DNA from: Candidatus Eiseniibacteriota bacterium
GTDB taxonomy: Bacteria > Eisenbacteria > RBG-16-71-46
Direction of reading: 5' to 3'
Length of the DNA stretch: 64,000 bases
NCBI GenBank assembly: GCA_016215625.1
Contig: JACRIW010000090.1
Location: forward strand, 40,567-104,566
The position numbers and the translations under genes are program-made. Numbering within the stretch: position 1 is the first letter of the stretch; every line of letters begins with the position of its first letter. Positions 48,432-56,178 of this stretch are shown here, piece after piece. A model generated the notes under the pieces. It was not told the origin of the DNA. It saw only the letters and a program-made list of their open reading frames with translations, and made no database searches.

Positions 48432-50300
48432 TCAGTCCAGAACCACGACCCGCCGGGTGCGACATCCTCGCGCATCGGCCACGCGCACGAGATACACCCC
48501 CGGATGGACCCGATGACCTCGGGAATCGCACAGGTCCCACTCGACACTCGCTCCCATGGCCGGTGCCAGTTCGCGAACGACGCGTCCGGCGACGTCGTGA
48601 ATCCACGCTCGTGCGGTCATCGGATCGACACCCGAGAGCGCGAGCCGGGTCCCGACCGAGGCCGGATTGGGTTGCGGCGTCCCGAGTGCGAACGGCGGCC
48701 GGTCGAGGTCCGCGACGACGCCCGTCGTCGCGGGCACGTAGTCCACGATCAGGATGCTGGCTCTCGGCAAGGCGTACTCCGCGTTCGCGCCGCCCGCGGC
48801 GACGGTCGCGACGTCGATCACCTCCGCGCTCGCGTTCGCCGCCGAGAGCCGCCGGGCGCTCGCCGCGCTCCACGCCTCGAGCCCGGTGATCGTGACGCTC
48901 TGGGCCGCGAGCGTGTCGCGATTCACGACCACGAGCGTGAGCGCGGACCCGTCGCCGGCGCGGAAGGCCCCCGCGCGCACCGAATAGGCGGCGGTGCCGT
49001 CGAGGCTGGCCGGCGACACGGTCGTGGTCGCCAGCGCCTGGTCGTGCAGCGACTGGCCGAGCTGCGCGTAGAGCTGCGCCGCCGGCATCATGGTGTAGCT
49101 GCCGTTCGAGTTCCGGCGGATCGGGTGCCACGTGCTCTGCGTGCTGCCGTAGACCCAGAAGTTCGCGAGCTCGATGCGCTTGCCGGCGAGCATGAGCAGG
49201 AAGTCGGCGGTCGTGAGCGCCGACTGCCACTGCATCCCGAACTCGACCTGCGCGGGCGTCGGCGAACCGGGAATGAACGACGCCTGATCGCCGAGCAGCA
49301 ACCGCACGTTCGGATGTGCGCTCGCGGCGATGCGCGCGAGCACGGCGTCGATCGAGCCTGCACTCGCCGCGACGCCGCGGGCCGCGCTGCCGTCGTGAAA
49401 GATGTGCTCCGAGAGCCCGAAGATCCGGCCGCCCAACTGCGACAGCATGACGTTGTCCCATGTCGCCTGGGCCGCGTTGTCCACGACCGCGCCGAGCGAG
49501 TGCGCCGCAGAAGGCACCGTGATCAGGATCGTCGAGTCGATCGCCGTCATGGCGGTGATGATCGGCTGCGCCAGCGCCGCGAACGCCGCGGCGTTGCCCG
49601 CGACATTGAAATTGAAGGCCTGCGTCGGTCCCCACGGCTCGTTGCCGATGTTCCAGATCCGGATGCCGTAGGGCGCGGGGTGACCGTTCAGTGCCCGCTC
49701 GTGAGCCCAGTTCACGCCGCCGCCGCGATTGTTGCCGTCATCGGGGCAGTTCGCGTACTCGACCCAGTCGGCGGCCATCTGGACGATCTCGGCCTGCGTC
49801 GGCACCGTCAGCGACGTGTCGGTCGACACCATGATCTGGACTTCGGGGGCGGGCTGGCTGGGCGCGTTGTGCGCCGCGAGCATGGCCATGAAGTCGTCGA
49901 ACCCGAAGCGAATGACCTGGGTCTGCACGCTGTTGCCGGCGTACGGCTGTGGCGCACGCAGGGCCATGGGGCCGACCGTCTCGCGCCAGTCGATCTGGTC
50001 GACCCCATTCCCGGGGTAGCGCACGGTGGTCAGGTGGAGCTGGGACCAGAGCGGCGCGACTCCCGCGATCAGCTGGTTGCCTTGATCGAAATACCCGGTC
50101 GGCACGCTCGCACCGCCGCCGACCTGCTGGTGGATGCCGGTCCGGCCATCGAAGCTCGTTCCGAGCAGTCGGCGGGCCGAAGGGTTCGTGACCGTCGCGG
50201 CATCGACCGCGATCGTCGCGCTGGGCACGGCGGACGACGGGGATGCGTGCAGGCCGCAGAGCAGCATGCAGGCGAGGGTCCACCCGAAGGGCCGGGGCAT
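48432..50300 (-). CDS. secreted GH51-like glycosidase with C-terminal FlgD-type Ig domain
   Basis: This 622-residue protein has a signal peptide (LACMLLCGLHASPSSA) and a TIM-barrel-like region resembling alpha-L-arabinofuranosidases (GH51/GH39 clan). LTTVRYPGNG and the acid/base motif RIWNIGNEPWG (Glu221) are clear. The segment where the nucleophile Glu is expected reads LLLGDQASF, so the nucleophile is not obvious. A beta-sandwich follows. The last about 80 residues (LGTPQPNPASVGTRLAL ... ARAWIHDVAGRVVREL ... GVYLVRV) form the FlgD-like/T9SS-like sorting Ig domain typical of secreted proteins in FCB-related bacteria. AGGAG precedes Met 50300. It is a likely plant-polysaccharide enzyme, activity unproven. 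Confidence 0.74.
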   Translation of the reverse strand: MPRPFGWTLACMLLCGLHASPSSAVPSATIAVDAATVTNPSARRLLGTSFDGRTGIHQQVGGGASVPTGYFDQGNQLIAGVAPLWSQLHLTTVRYPGNGVDQIDWRETVGPMALRAPQPYAGNSVQTQVIRFGFDDFMAMLAAHNAPSQPAPEVQIMVSTDTSLTVPTQAEIVQMAADWVEYANCPDDGNNRGGGVNWAHERALNGHPAPYGIRIWNIGNEPWGPTQAFNFNVAGNAAAFAALAQPIITAMTAIDSTILITVPSAAHSLGAVVDNAAQATWDNVMLSQLGGRIFGLSEHIFHDGSAARGVAASAGSIDAVLARIAASAHPNVRLLLGDQASFIPGSPTPAQVEFGMQWQSALTTADFLLMLAGKRIELANFWVYGSTQSTWHPIRRNSNGSYTMMPAAQLYAQLGQSLHDQALATTTVSPASLDGTAAYSVRAGAFRAGDGSALTLVVVNRDTLAAQSVTITGLEAWSAASARRLSAANASAEVIDVATVAAGGANAEYALPRASILIVDYVPATTGVVADLDRPPFALGTPQPNPASVGTRLALSGVDPMTARAWIHDVAGRVVRELAPAMGASVEWDLCDSRGHRVHPGVYLVRVADARGCRTRRVVVLD

Positions 50301-50490
50301 GGGGTCTCCTGGGTGCGCGTGGAAGTCGAACCGCTCGCTGGAGAAGTGCATGCAAACCGCGCGCCGCGGCCTGCGTCGCGCCAACTCGAGAGCCGTCAAC
50401 GCCCGCGAAGGGGCGGGAGAGATCCCGCGGCTTCGAACTGCCCCGTATGGGGCAGCGAGCTGGCCGTCACCGTACGGCGGGCTGCACTCG

Positions 50491-50530
50491 GAAAAGCAGA
50501 GGCGCCGCCCCCTCGCGGGAACGGCGCCTC
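50491..50530 (-). terminator. intrinsic terminator of rho
   Basis: GAGGCGCC (50499-50506) and GGCGCCTC (50523-50530) form an 8-bp stem with a GC-rich loop. On the minus strand it is followed by TGCTTTTC. Confidence 0.8.
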
Positions 50531-50545
50531 ATGACCATGTGCTTC

Positions 50546-51955
50546 CTAACTCTCGCCCACCCGCACGAGGTTGAAGAAGTCCTCGTTGGTCTTGGTCTTG
50601 TTGAGACGGTCGGTGAGCTTGAGCATCGCTTCCTGCGACGGCATCTGCACGAGGATGCGGCGCAGCGCCTGGAACGTGCCCAGCAGCTCGGGCGCGATGA
50701 GCTTCTCTTCCTTGCGCGTGCCGCTCTTCGGGATGTCGATCGCGGGATAGATGCGGCGCTCGGCGAGTTCGCGCGACAGGTAGATTTCGCTGTTACCCGT
50801 GCCCTTGAACTCCTCGAAGATCACCTGGTCCATGCGCGAGCCGGTGTCGATGAGTGCGGTGCCGATGATCGTGAGCGAGCCGCCGTTCTCGATCTTTCGC
50901 GCGGCGCCGAAGATCTGCCGCGGCGCCTGCATCGCGTTGGAATCGAGACCGCCCGACATCGTGCGGCCGCCGTTGCCCGACGCGGCGTTGTAGGCGCGCG
51001 CGAGACGCGTGATCGAGTCGAGCAGCAGCAGCACGTCCTTGCCCGCGATCACCTGCTGCGCGACGAGTTCCATCGCGTGCTCGGCCGTCTCGATGTGCTC
51101 GCCGATCGTCATGTCGCTCGAGGCGGCGATGACTTCGGCGGGCGTGTTGCGCTTGAAGTCGGTGACTTCCTCGGGACGCTCGTCCACGAGCAGCGCGTAG
51201 ATCGCGACGTCCGGATGGTTGTGCGCGACCGACGCGGCGATCGCCTGCAGGATGCGCGTCTTGCCGGCCTTCGGCGGCGCGACGAGCAGGCAGCGCTGGC
51301 CGCGGCCGATGGGCGCGATCAGGTCGATCGCGCGGCCGGTGAGGCGGTCGCCGTACGGCGGATCACCTTCGCCCGGCTTCAGCTCGAGAATCAGGCGTTC
51401 GGTCGGATCGAGCGCGGCGCCGGCCTGCTGCATGTCCTTGAGGATCTCGAGGCCGCCGCGACGCATCGGGCGTCCGCCGCCTCCACCGTTGTTGCCACCG
51501 CCACCACCGCCGCCGTTGCTGCCGCCCCGACGGCGACGGCGTCCACGGCCGCCACGGTCGTTGCGATCGTTGCCGCCACCGCTGCCGTAACCGCGATCGC
51601 GGTTCTGCTGCTGCGGCTGTCCACCGCCCTGCTGCGGTCCGGCCTGACGATCGTTGCGATCGCCGCCGCGACGGCGGCGACGGCGCCGTCCACGGCCGCC
51701 ACGGTCGTTGTCGTAGCCACCACCGCCACCGTTCGGCGCGCCGCCGGCGTCGGAGCCGGTCGCACCGCCATCGGCGGACGGAGGTGCAGGAGCGCTGTAG
51801 CTCTCGTTGTTCACGGGCGCCGCCGGTGCCGGAGGAGGCGCGGGGGCTTCGAACAACGGCATGGCTCCACCGGACTGCGCTTCAGGGGCTGCTCCGGCGG
51901 TGTCCGCTCCCGTTTCGGGACGCGGTCCGCCGACACGACGACGACGAGGTCTCAT
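50546..51955 (-). CDS. rho: transcription termination factor Rho lacking the OB RNA-binding domain
   Basis: In this 469-residue protein, residues about 180-469 are the full Rho ATPase: [18 protein letters not shown] (Walker A 225-232), [28 protein letters not shown] (Walker B), the Q- and R-loop region ([18 protein letters not shown]) and [22 protein letters not shown]. The normal N-terminal helix bundle and cold-shock-like primary RNA-binding domain are absent. Residues 1-165 are Pro/Ala-rich, then Gly/Asn/Arg/Gln-rich with two [14 protein letters not shown] blocks, and so disordered. It should still be a ring helicase, with the RGG-like head as a possible replacement RNA binder. No ORF upstream supplies the missing domain. 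A GC-rich terminator follows. Confidence 0.9.
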   Translation of the reverse strand: MRPRRRRVGGPRPETGADTAGAAPEAQSGGAMPLFEAPAPPPAPAAPVNNESYSAPAPPSADGGATGSDAGGAPNGGGGGYDNDRGGRGRRRRRRRGGDRNDRQAGPQQGGGQPQQQNRDRGYGSGGGNDRNDRGGRGRRRRRGGSNGGGGGGGNNGGGGGRPMRRGGLEILKDMQQAGAALDPTERLILELKPGEGDPPYGDRLTGRAIDLIAPIGRGQRCLLVAPPKAGKTRILQAIAASVAHNHPDVAIYALLVDERPEEVTDFKRNTPAEVIAASSDMTIGEHIETAEHAMELVAQQVIAGKDVLLLLDSITRLARAYNAASGNGGRTMSGGLDSNAMQAPRQIFGAARKIENGGSLTIIGTALIDTGSRMDQVIFEEFKGTGNSEIYLSRELAERRIYPAIDIPKSGTRKEEKLIAPELLGTFQALRRILVQMPSQEAMLKLTDRLNKTKTNEDFFNLVRVGES

Positions 51956-52114
51956 CGGTGTTCCTTCCGGGTCGCACGCGTGGTGGACCGGGGTTTTCGA
52001 CTGACGCAGGCGGGCATGACGTTGCCACGAGTCCTGCGGGTGACGACCGGCGAGCGCGCTGGGCGGGGACCGACGCCGCGAACCTGCGCGGCGGCGCTCA
52101 CGCGCCGAGAACGG
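51956..52114. other. gap between rho and the upstream gene
   Basis: This 159-bp stretch between two minus-strand genes presumably carries the rho promoter. I saw no strong -35/-10 pair and no open frame encoding a Rho N-terminal domain. Confidence 0.4.
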
Positions 52115-53257
52115 CTACTTGCGCTCGACTTTCTTGAAGTCGGACGGGACGTCGAAGGAAGCCGTGGTGGCGCCCGTCGTGACGCTGACGAGATCCGTGA
52201 CCACGGTGATGCTGGCCGAGCTGCCGGGCGTGCCGGCGTTCGACTGCGCGTTCGCGTTGGCCTTCTTCTCGGCGGCCTTGGCGAGACGGCGCCCCAGGAA
52301 CCCACCGACCGCGCCGCTCACGTTACCGCTCGCGAGCGACTGGGCCGCGTTGCCCTGGGCTGCGGCATCCTTCTCCGCGTCTTTCTTCTTCTTCTCTTCC
52401 GCCGCGGCCTGCTGCTCCGCGGCCTGCTTCTTTTCGAGTTCCGCCTGCTGCTCCGGCGTGAGGACCGCTCCGAGCTGGATGGTGAGCGTGCTGCGCACCG
52501 GGTAGCCCTTCATGTCCTTCATCTTGGCCGCGATCTCTTTCATCGCGTCGCCGTACATCGCCATCGCGGCGCCCGCGGCGCGCTGCAGCTGCGGGTCCAT
52601 GCCCAGCTTGGCGGCCATCTGCTTGTAGAAGGCCTGCACCTCGGCCTGTCCCGGCACCGCCGTGGACAGCCACTGGTCCATCGTCATCGTGTAGCTGCCG
52701 ACTTCCTGGCCCGAGGACTTGTCCTTGGACGTGGCGGTCAGGGTGACGACGAACTCTTCCGCGGCGAAGCCGTTGATCGTCTCTTTCTTGCCCGTGCGCT
52801 TCACGTCCACCTTGAACGTGGTGACGACGTCGTCCGGCTTGCGGGCTTCGGGCTTGGCCATCTCGGACTGCGCGTCGGCCATGCCCTTGGCGATCTGCTC
52901 CCGCAGCTGCGCGAAAGTCAGTTCGCTGTACTGCTTCTTGGCCGGGTCGAGGTACCAGAAGACTTCGCGGTCGAGACGCGTGATCTCGGCCGAAGCCTTC
53001 GGCTTACCACCGCCGGCGAGTGTCTTGAACCGTCCCGTGTACGTGGACGATTCGTCGGTGCGGCTCCTGTCTCCCGCGATCACGATCGTGCGTTCGGACG
53101 TGCCGTTGCCGAAGCCGCCGAAGCCGTTCGAGACCGTCTTCTCCTGCATCACCACGGCGGCGTGCGCCGAAACGGCAAGCGCGAGCAGGGCCGGGACTGC
53201 GAGGAGGAGACCGCGGGAGGAGAGACCGGCCGCGCTCATGCGCGAGCTCCGGTACAT
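52115..53257 (-). CDS. secreted DUF4412-like protein
   Basis: In this 380-residue protein a signal peptide (GLLLAVPALLALAVSAHA) leads into a beta-rich part (VVMQEKTVSNGFGG ... RTIVIAGDRSRTDE ... DREVFWYLDPAKKQYSELTF). This resembles DUF4412 proteins, whose members carry a heat- or LolA-like fold. An Ala/Lys/Gln coiled-coil stretch (QQAELEKKQAAEQQAAAEEKKKKDAEKD) follows, then a basic C-terminus. The function is unknown. Met 53257 has GGAGG upstream and follows a good promoter (53294-53323). Confidence 0.66.
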   Translation of the reverse strand: MYRSSRMSAAGLSSRGLLLAVPALLALAVSAHAAVVMQEKTVSNGFGGFGNGTSERTIVIAGDRSRTDESSTYTGRFKTLAGGGKPKASAEITRLDREVFWYLDPAKKQYSELTFAQLREQIAKGMADAQSEMAKPEARKPDDVVTTFKVDVKRTGKKETINGFAAEEFVVTLTATSKDKSSGQEVGSYTMTMDQWLSTAVPGQAEVQAFYKQMAAKLGMDPQLQRAAGAAMAMYGDAMKEIAAKMKDMKGYPVRSTLTIQLGAVLTPEQQAELEKKQAAEQQAAAEEKKKKDAEKDAAAQGNAAQSLASGNVSGAVGGFLGRRLAKAAEKKANANAQSNAGTPGSSASITVVTDLVSVTTGATTASFDVPSDFKKVERK

Positions 53258-53293
53258 GTTCGATCCTCCGTGAAACGCAGGTCTGCGGCCGGG

Positions 53294-53323
53294 ATTATGG
53301 CCATGCCGCAGGAACAAAGTAAA
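53294..53323 (-). promoter_or_regulatory. putative promoter of the DUF4412-like gene
   Basis: On the minus strand TTTACT (53323-53318), an 18-bp spacer and CATAAT (53299-53294) precede the gene. The predicted leader is about 30 nt. Confidence 0.45.
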
Positions 53324-53375
53324 GGGCAGACTCGCGACTATTTTTCAGGGGTCCGTGCGGAGAACGCCCGCCGGA

Positions 53376-53918
53376 TCAGGCCGGCCAGGTGGTCTCGGGC
53401 ACGCCCGCGCGATGATTCGCCCAGCGCGCCATCACGAACAGCAGGTCGGCGAGCCGGTTCAGGTACTTCACGACGCGCACGTCCACGTGCGCCTGTTCCG
53501 ACAGCGCCGTCACACGGCGCTCCGCGCGCCGGCAGACCGTGCGCGCGAGATGAAGATGGGCCGCGAGGGCCGAGCCGCCCGGAAGAATGAACTTCGTCAG
53601 CGGCGGCAGGTCGTTCTCGAGGCGGTCGATCACGCCTTCGAGCGCGGTGATGTCGTCATCGGACACCCGCGCGAGCTTCTGAAGCATCGTTTCGTCGGTC
53701 GTGGCGAGCTCGGCGCCGACCTGGAAGAGCGCCGGCTGGATGCGCGCGAAGTCCGCGGCGAGCCAGCGCTCGGGGTCGAACGCGACCGCCACGCCGAGCG
53801 CGGCGTTGAGCTCGTCCACGCTGCCGTACGCCTCGACGCGCGCATCGTGCTTGCGCACGCGCGCCGCGCCCAGCAGTCCCGTGGTGCCGTCGTCTCCGGT
53901 GCGGGTGTATATCTTCAT
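53376..53918 (-). CDS. cob(I)alamin adenosyltransferase (PduO/MMAB type)
   Basis: This 180-residue protein is recognised from MKIYTRTGDDGTTGLLG (ATP-binding N-terminus), CRRAERRVTAL, and YLNRLADLLFVMARW with conserved Asn-Arg-Leu. It transfers the adenosyl group from ATP to cob(I)alamin to make adenosylcobalamin, the cofactor of methylmalonyl-CoA mutase and others, in the cytoplasm. The in-frame upstream Met (53936) only adds six residues, so Met 53918 is preferred. It is separated by a divergent gap from the TonB-C gene. Confidence 0.94.
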   Translation of the reverse strand: MKIYTRTGDDGTTGLLGAARVRKHDARVEAYGSVDELNAALGVAVAFDPERWLAADFARIQPALFQVGAELATTDETMLQKLARVSDDDITALEGVIDRLENDLPPLTKFILPGGSALAAHLHLARTVCRRAERRVTALSEQAHVDVRVVKYLNRLADLLFVMARWANHRAGVPETTWPA

Positions 53919-54041
53919 GGGCGCGGATGTACGCACAGGGGGGAGCGGGGAGTCAAAAGGGTGTCGCGCTCATGGGCGGCCACGCGCCTTCCTCTTCTTC
54001 ACGGGAAGATTCACGCCGCCGCTCGGCGGGAGGGGCTGATC

Positions 54042-54764
54042 GTGAGCAAGTTCACGTGGTCGCTGGTGTTGCTCGTTTCGCTGCTCGCCACCGTGGCGTT
54101 CGCCGAGGAAAAGCCGGTGCCGCCACTGCCGCAGTTCGGCAAATGGAGCATCGTCGAGCGCCCGGGCGAGAAGATCCATCTGCAGCGCCTGGACGGCGGC
54201 TGGCTCTCGATTCATCGGGGCAACACGACGCTCGGGCGCGCCGGCCGCGAAAAGGACGCGTACCTCGGCGTGGTGCGCGAGCAGGCGGACGGCGCCGGGC
54301 GCGTGTGGTTCGTGCGCATCACCGCGATCGCGAACAACACGCTGCGCGCCGAGATCCGCGACGGCTGGGATGCGGCGAACGCGCGCGTCGAGACGTGGGT
54401 GCCCGAGAGCGGCGACACCGCCCTTTTCGCGGGGCTGCTCACACCGGCCTCCGCGAGCGACGGCGAGCGCGATCCCGCGTTCGGCGAGTACGTCTACGTC
54501 GAAGAGTTGCCCGAGGCGCTCTACAAGGTGGCGCCGTCGTATCCCGAGGACGCGCGTCGCGCCAACGTCGACGGCACGGTGATGGTGCAGGTATTGATCG
54601 GGAAGGACGGCCACGTGAAGGACATGCGCGTCACGAAGTCGATCCCGATGCTCGACGACGCGGCCATGCGCGCCGTGCGCCAGTGGACGTTCGTGCCCGC
54701 GACGTCCAAGGGCAAGCCGGTCGCCGTGTGGGTCGCGGTGCCGGTGAAGTTCTCGCTCCACTAG
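54042..54764 (+). CDS. secreted TonB C-terminal-domain protein
   Basis: This 240-residue protein has an N-terminal signal or anchor (TWSLVLLVSLLATVAFAEE). The middle region (residues 25-150) is beta-rich with no known family. The C-terminal TonB_C fold has YPEDARRANVDGTVMVQVLI, then VKDMRVTKSIPMLDDAAMRAVRQWTFVPA. It lacks the long Pro/Lys spacer of a true TonB, so it is more likely a periplasmic protein that uses the fold for binding. GTG 54042 is chosen because it opens the signal sequence and follows GGGAGG. Confidence 0.76.
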   Translation: MSKFTWSLVLLVSLLATVAFAEEKPVPPLPQFGKWSIVERPGEKIHLQRLDGGWLSIHRGNTTLGRAGREKDAYLGVVREQADGAGRVWFVRITAIANNTLRAEIRDGWDAANARVETWVPESGDTALFAGLLTPASASDGERDPAFGEYVYVEELPEALYKVAPSYPEDARRANVDGTVMVQVLIGKDGHVKDMRVTKSIPMLDDAAMRAVRQWTFVPATSKGKPVAVWVAVPVKFSLH

Positions 54765-54774
54765 CCGGGGCGCG

Positions 54775-56010
54775 TCACCGGATCGCGCGCGTCGCCGCGT
54801 CGCTCCGGAACGCCCGCCACAGCAGCAGGTCGTAGGCGATCTTGAGCCCGCCCGCGATCCAGAACGGCGCGCCGCCGCTCGCGAGCAGCAGCGGCCCGGC
54901 CACGGCCGGCGCGAGCGCGGCGCCGAGCGAACGCGCGATGCCGGTCACGCCTGCGGCCGCGGCGCGCTCGTCGGGCTCGACGACGGCCATCGTGTACGAC
55001 TGGCGCGTGGGCACGTCCATCTGCGAGATCGAGAACCGCGCGAGCAGCACGCCGATCGCCGCGCCCAGCGACGGCATCACGGGCACCAGCAGCAGCAGCA
55101 CATTCGAGGGCAGGTGCGTGAACACCATCGTGCGCAGCAGCCCGACGCGCGCGGCGATGCGGTGCGCGAGCAGCGCGGACGCGGCCGACAGCAGGTTGGC
55201 GCCGAAGAAGAGCGCGCCGATCGTGGCGGGATTCGCGCCCCAGCGGGCGTGGAACCAGTGCACGAGCACGCTCTGGATCACGAAGCCGCCGGCGAACGCG
55301 TCGAGCGCGAACAGTCCCGAGAGCCGCCCCACGACGCCGGCGGAACGGTGCAGCCCGAGCACGCCGGCCCGCGGCGCCGCGCCTTCCGTCGCGGGCGCTT
55401 CGACCGCGGGCGACAGCGCGGCGGCCAGCACGAGCAGCAATGCGCCCGCGATCGTGTGCACGACGAACGGCAGCCGCCAGCTCGCCGCTTCTCCCGCGCC
55501 CGAGTGCAGCGCGGCCTGCACGAGCGCGCCGCCCGCGAGCGCGCCGAGCGCCGTGGCCACGGAGCCCGTGAGGCTGTACCAGGCGAACGTGCGCGTGCGG
55601 TCGCGCGCCTCGCCGAGCTGCGAGAGCGCGGCCTGCTCGATCGGCAGGAAGGGACCCGCCTCGTTGCCGCTCGGGCTCAGTACGCCCAGCGTCGCGCCGA
55701 TCATCAGCCACTCGATACGCCGCGTCAGGAGGAACGCGGCGCCCCCGGCGACGGTGAGCAGCGCGCCCACGCAAAGCATGGCCCGGCGGCCGCGCCGATC
55801 GGCGTTCGTCGTGATCCACAGCGACACCGCCGCGTCGCCGAGCAGCGTCGCGGTAAGCAGCGCGGCGATGGCGCGGCCCGAATAGCCCGCGGCGGCGAGG
55901 TAGGACACGAACGCGATCGAGAGTGCGCCGAACGCGAACAGCCGCAGGCCCCGCGAGGCGAACAGCAGCGTGCGGTCGGTGCGGGGGCTCGAGCGCGCAT
56001 TCGATCGCAT
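54775..56010 (-). CDS. MFS transporter
   Basis: This 411-residue protein has 12 hydrophobic helices. The cytoplasmic loop ITTNADRRGRRAML between helices 2 and 3 carries the MFS motif-A pattern. The central part (WYSLTGSVATALGALAGGALV) and QMDVPTRQSYTMAVVEPDERAAAAG resemble drug- or metabolite-efflux MFS members. The substrate is unknown. Met 56010 is chosen because the frame continues antisense through the next gene without conserved sequence. It is convergent with the TonB-C gene by 10 bp. Confidence 0.82.
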   Translation of the reverse strand: MRSNARSSPRTDRTLLFASRGLRLFAFGALSIAFVSYLAAAGYSGRAIAALLTATLLGDAAVSLWITTNADRRGRRAMLCVGALLTVAGGAAFLLTRRIEWLMIGATLGVLSPSGNEAGPFLPIEQAALSQLGEARDRTRTFAWYSLTGSVATALGALAGGALVQAALHSGAGEAASWRLPFVVHTIAGALLLVLAAALSPAVEAPATEGAAPRAGVLGLHRSAGVVGRLSGLFALDAFAGGFVIQSVLVHWFHARWGANPATIGALFFGANLLSAASALLAHRIAARVGLLRTMVFTHLPSNVLLLLVPVMPSLGAAIGVLLARFSISQMDVPTRQSYTMAVVEPDERAAAAGVTGIARSLGAALAPAVAGPLLLASGGAPFWIAGGLKIAYDLLLWRAFRSDAATRAIR

Positions 56011-56178
56011 CCGGTAGCCCTCCGCAGGTGCACGCCGCGACTTCGACCCTGCCGCCAGCTTCCGTGGCGCGCGCGGCGAAAGCAACGGAACTCGCACGAA
56101 CGCGTTTGCCGCGCCACGGGCGGCCACCCTACGCTGCCGTGCCCGCATCACCTCACGCCCCCGCAACGAGGCCGCGCC

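Noticed and set aside
45849..50534. Plus-strand frame of about 1560 codons across the M14 and GH51-like genes
   Set aside because: It is antisense to two genes with clear signal peptides and active sites and is Arg/Ala/His-rich throughout.
50546..51955. Missing Rho N-terminal domain hidden by a frameshift upstream
   Set aside because: Frames upstream of 51955 on the minus strand (to 52305) give Arg/Ser/Pro-rich sequence with no OB-fold pattern, and the next real gene ends at 52115.
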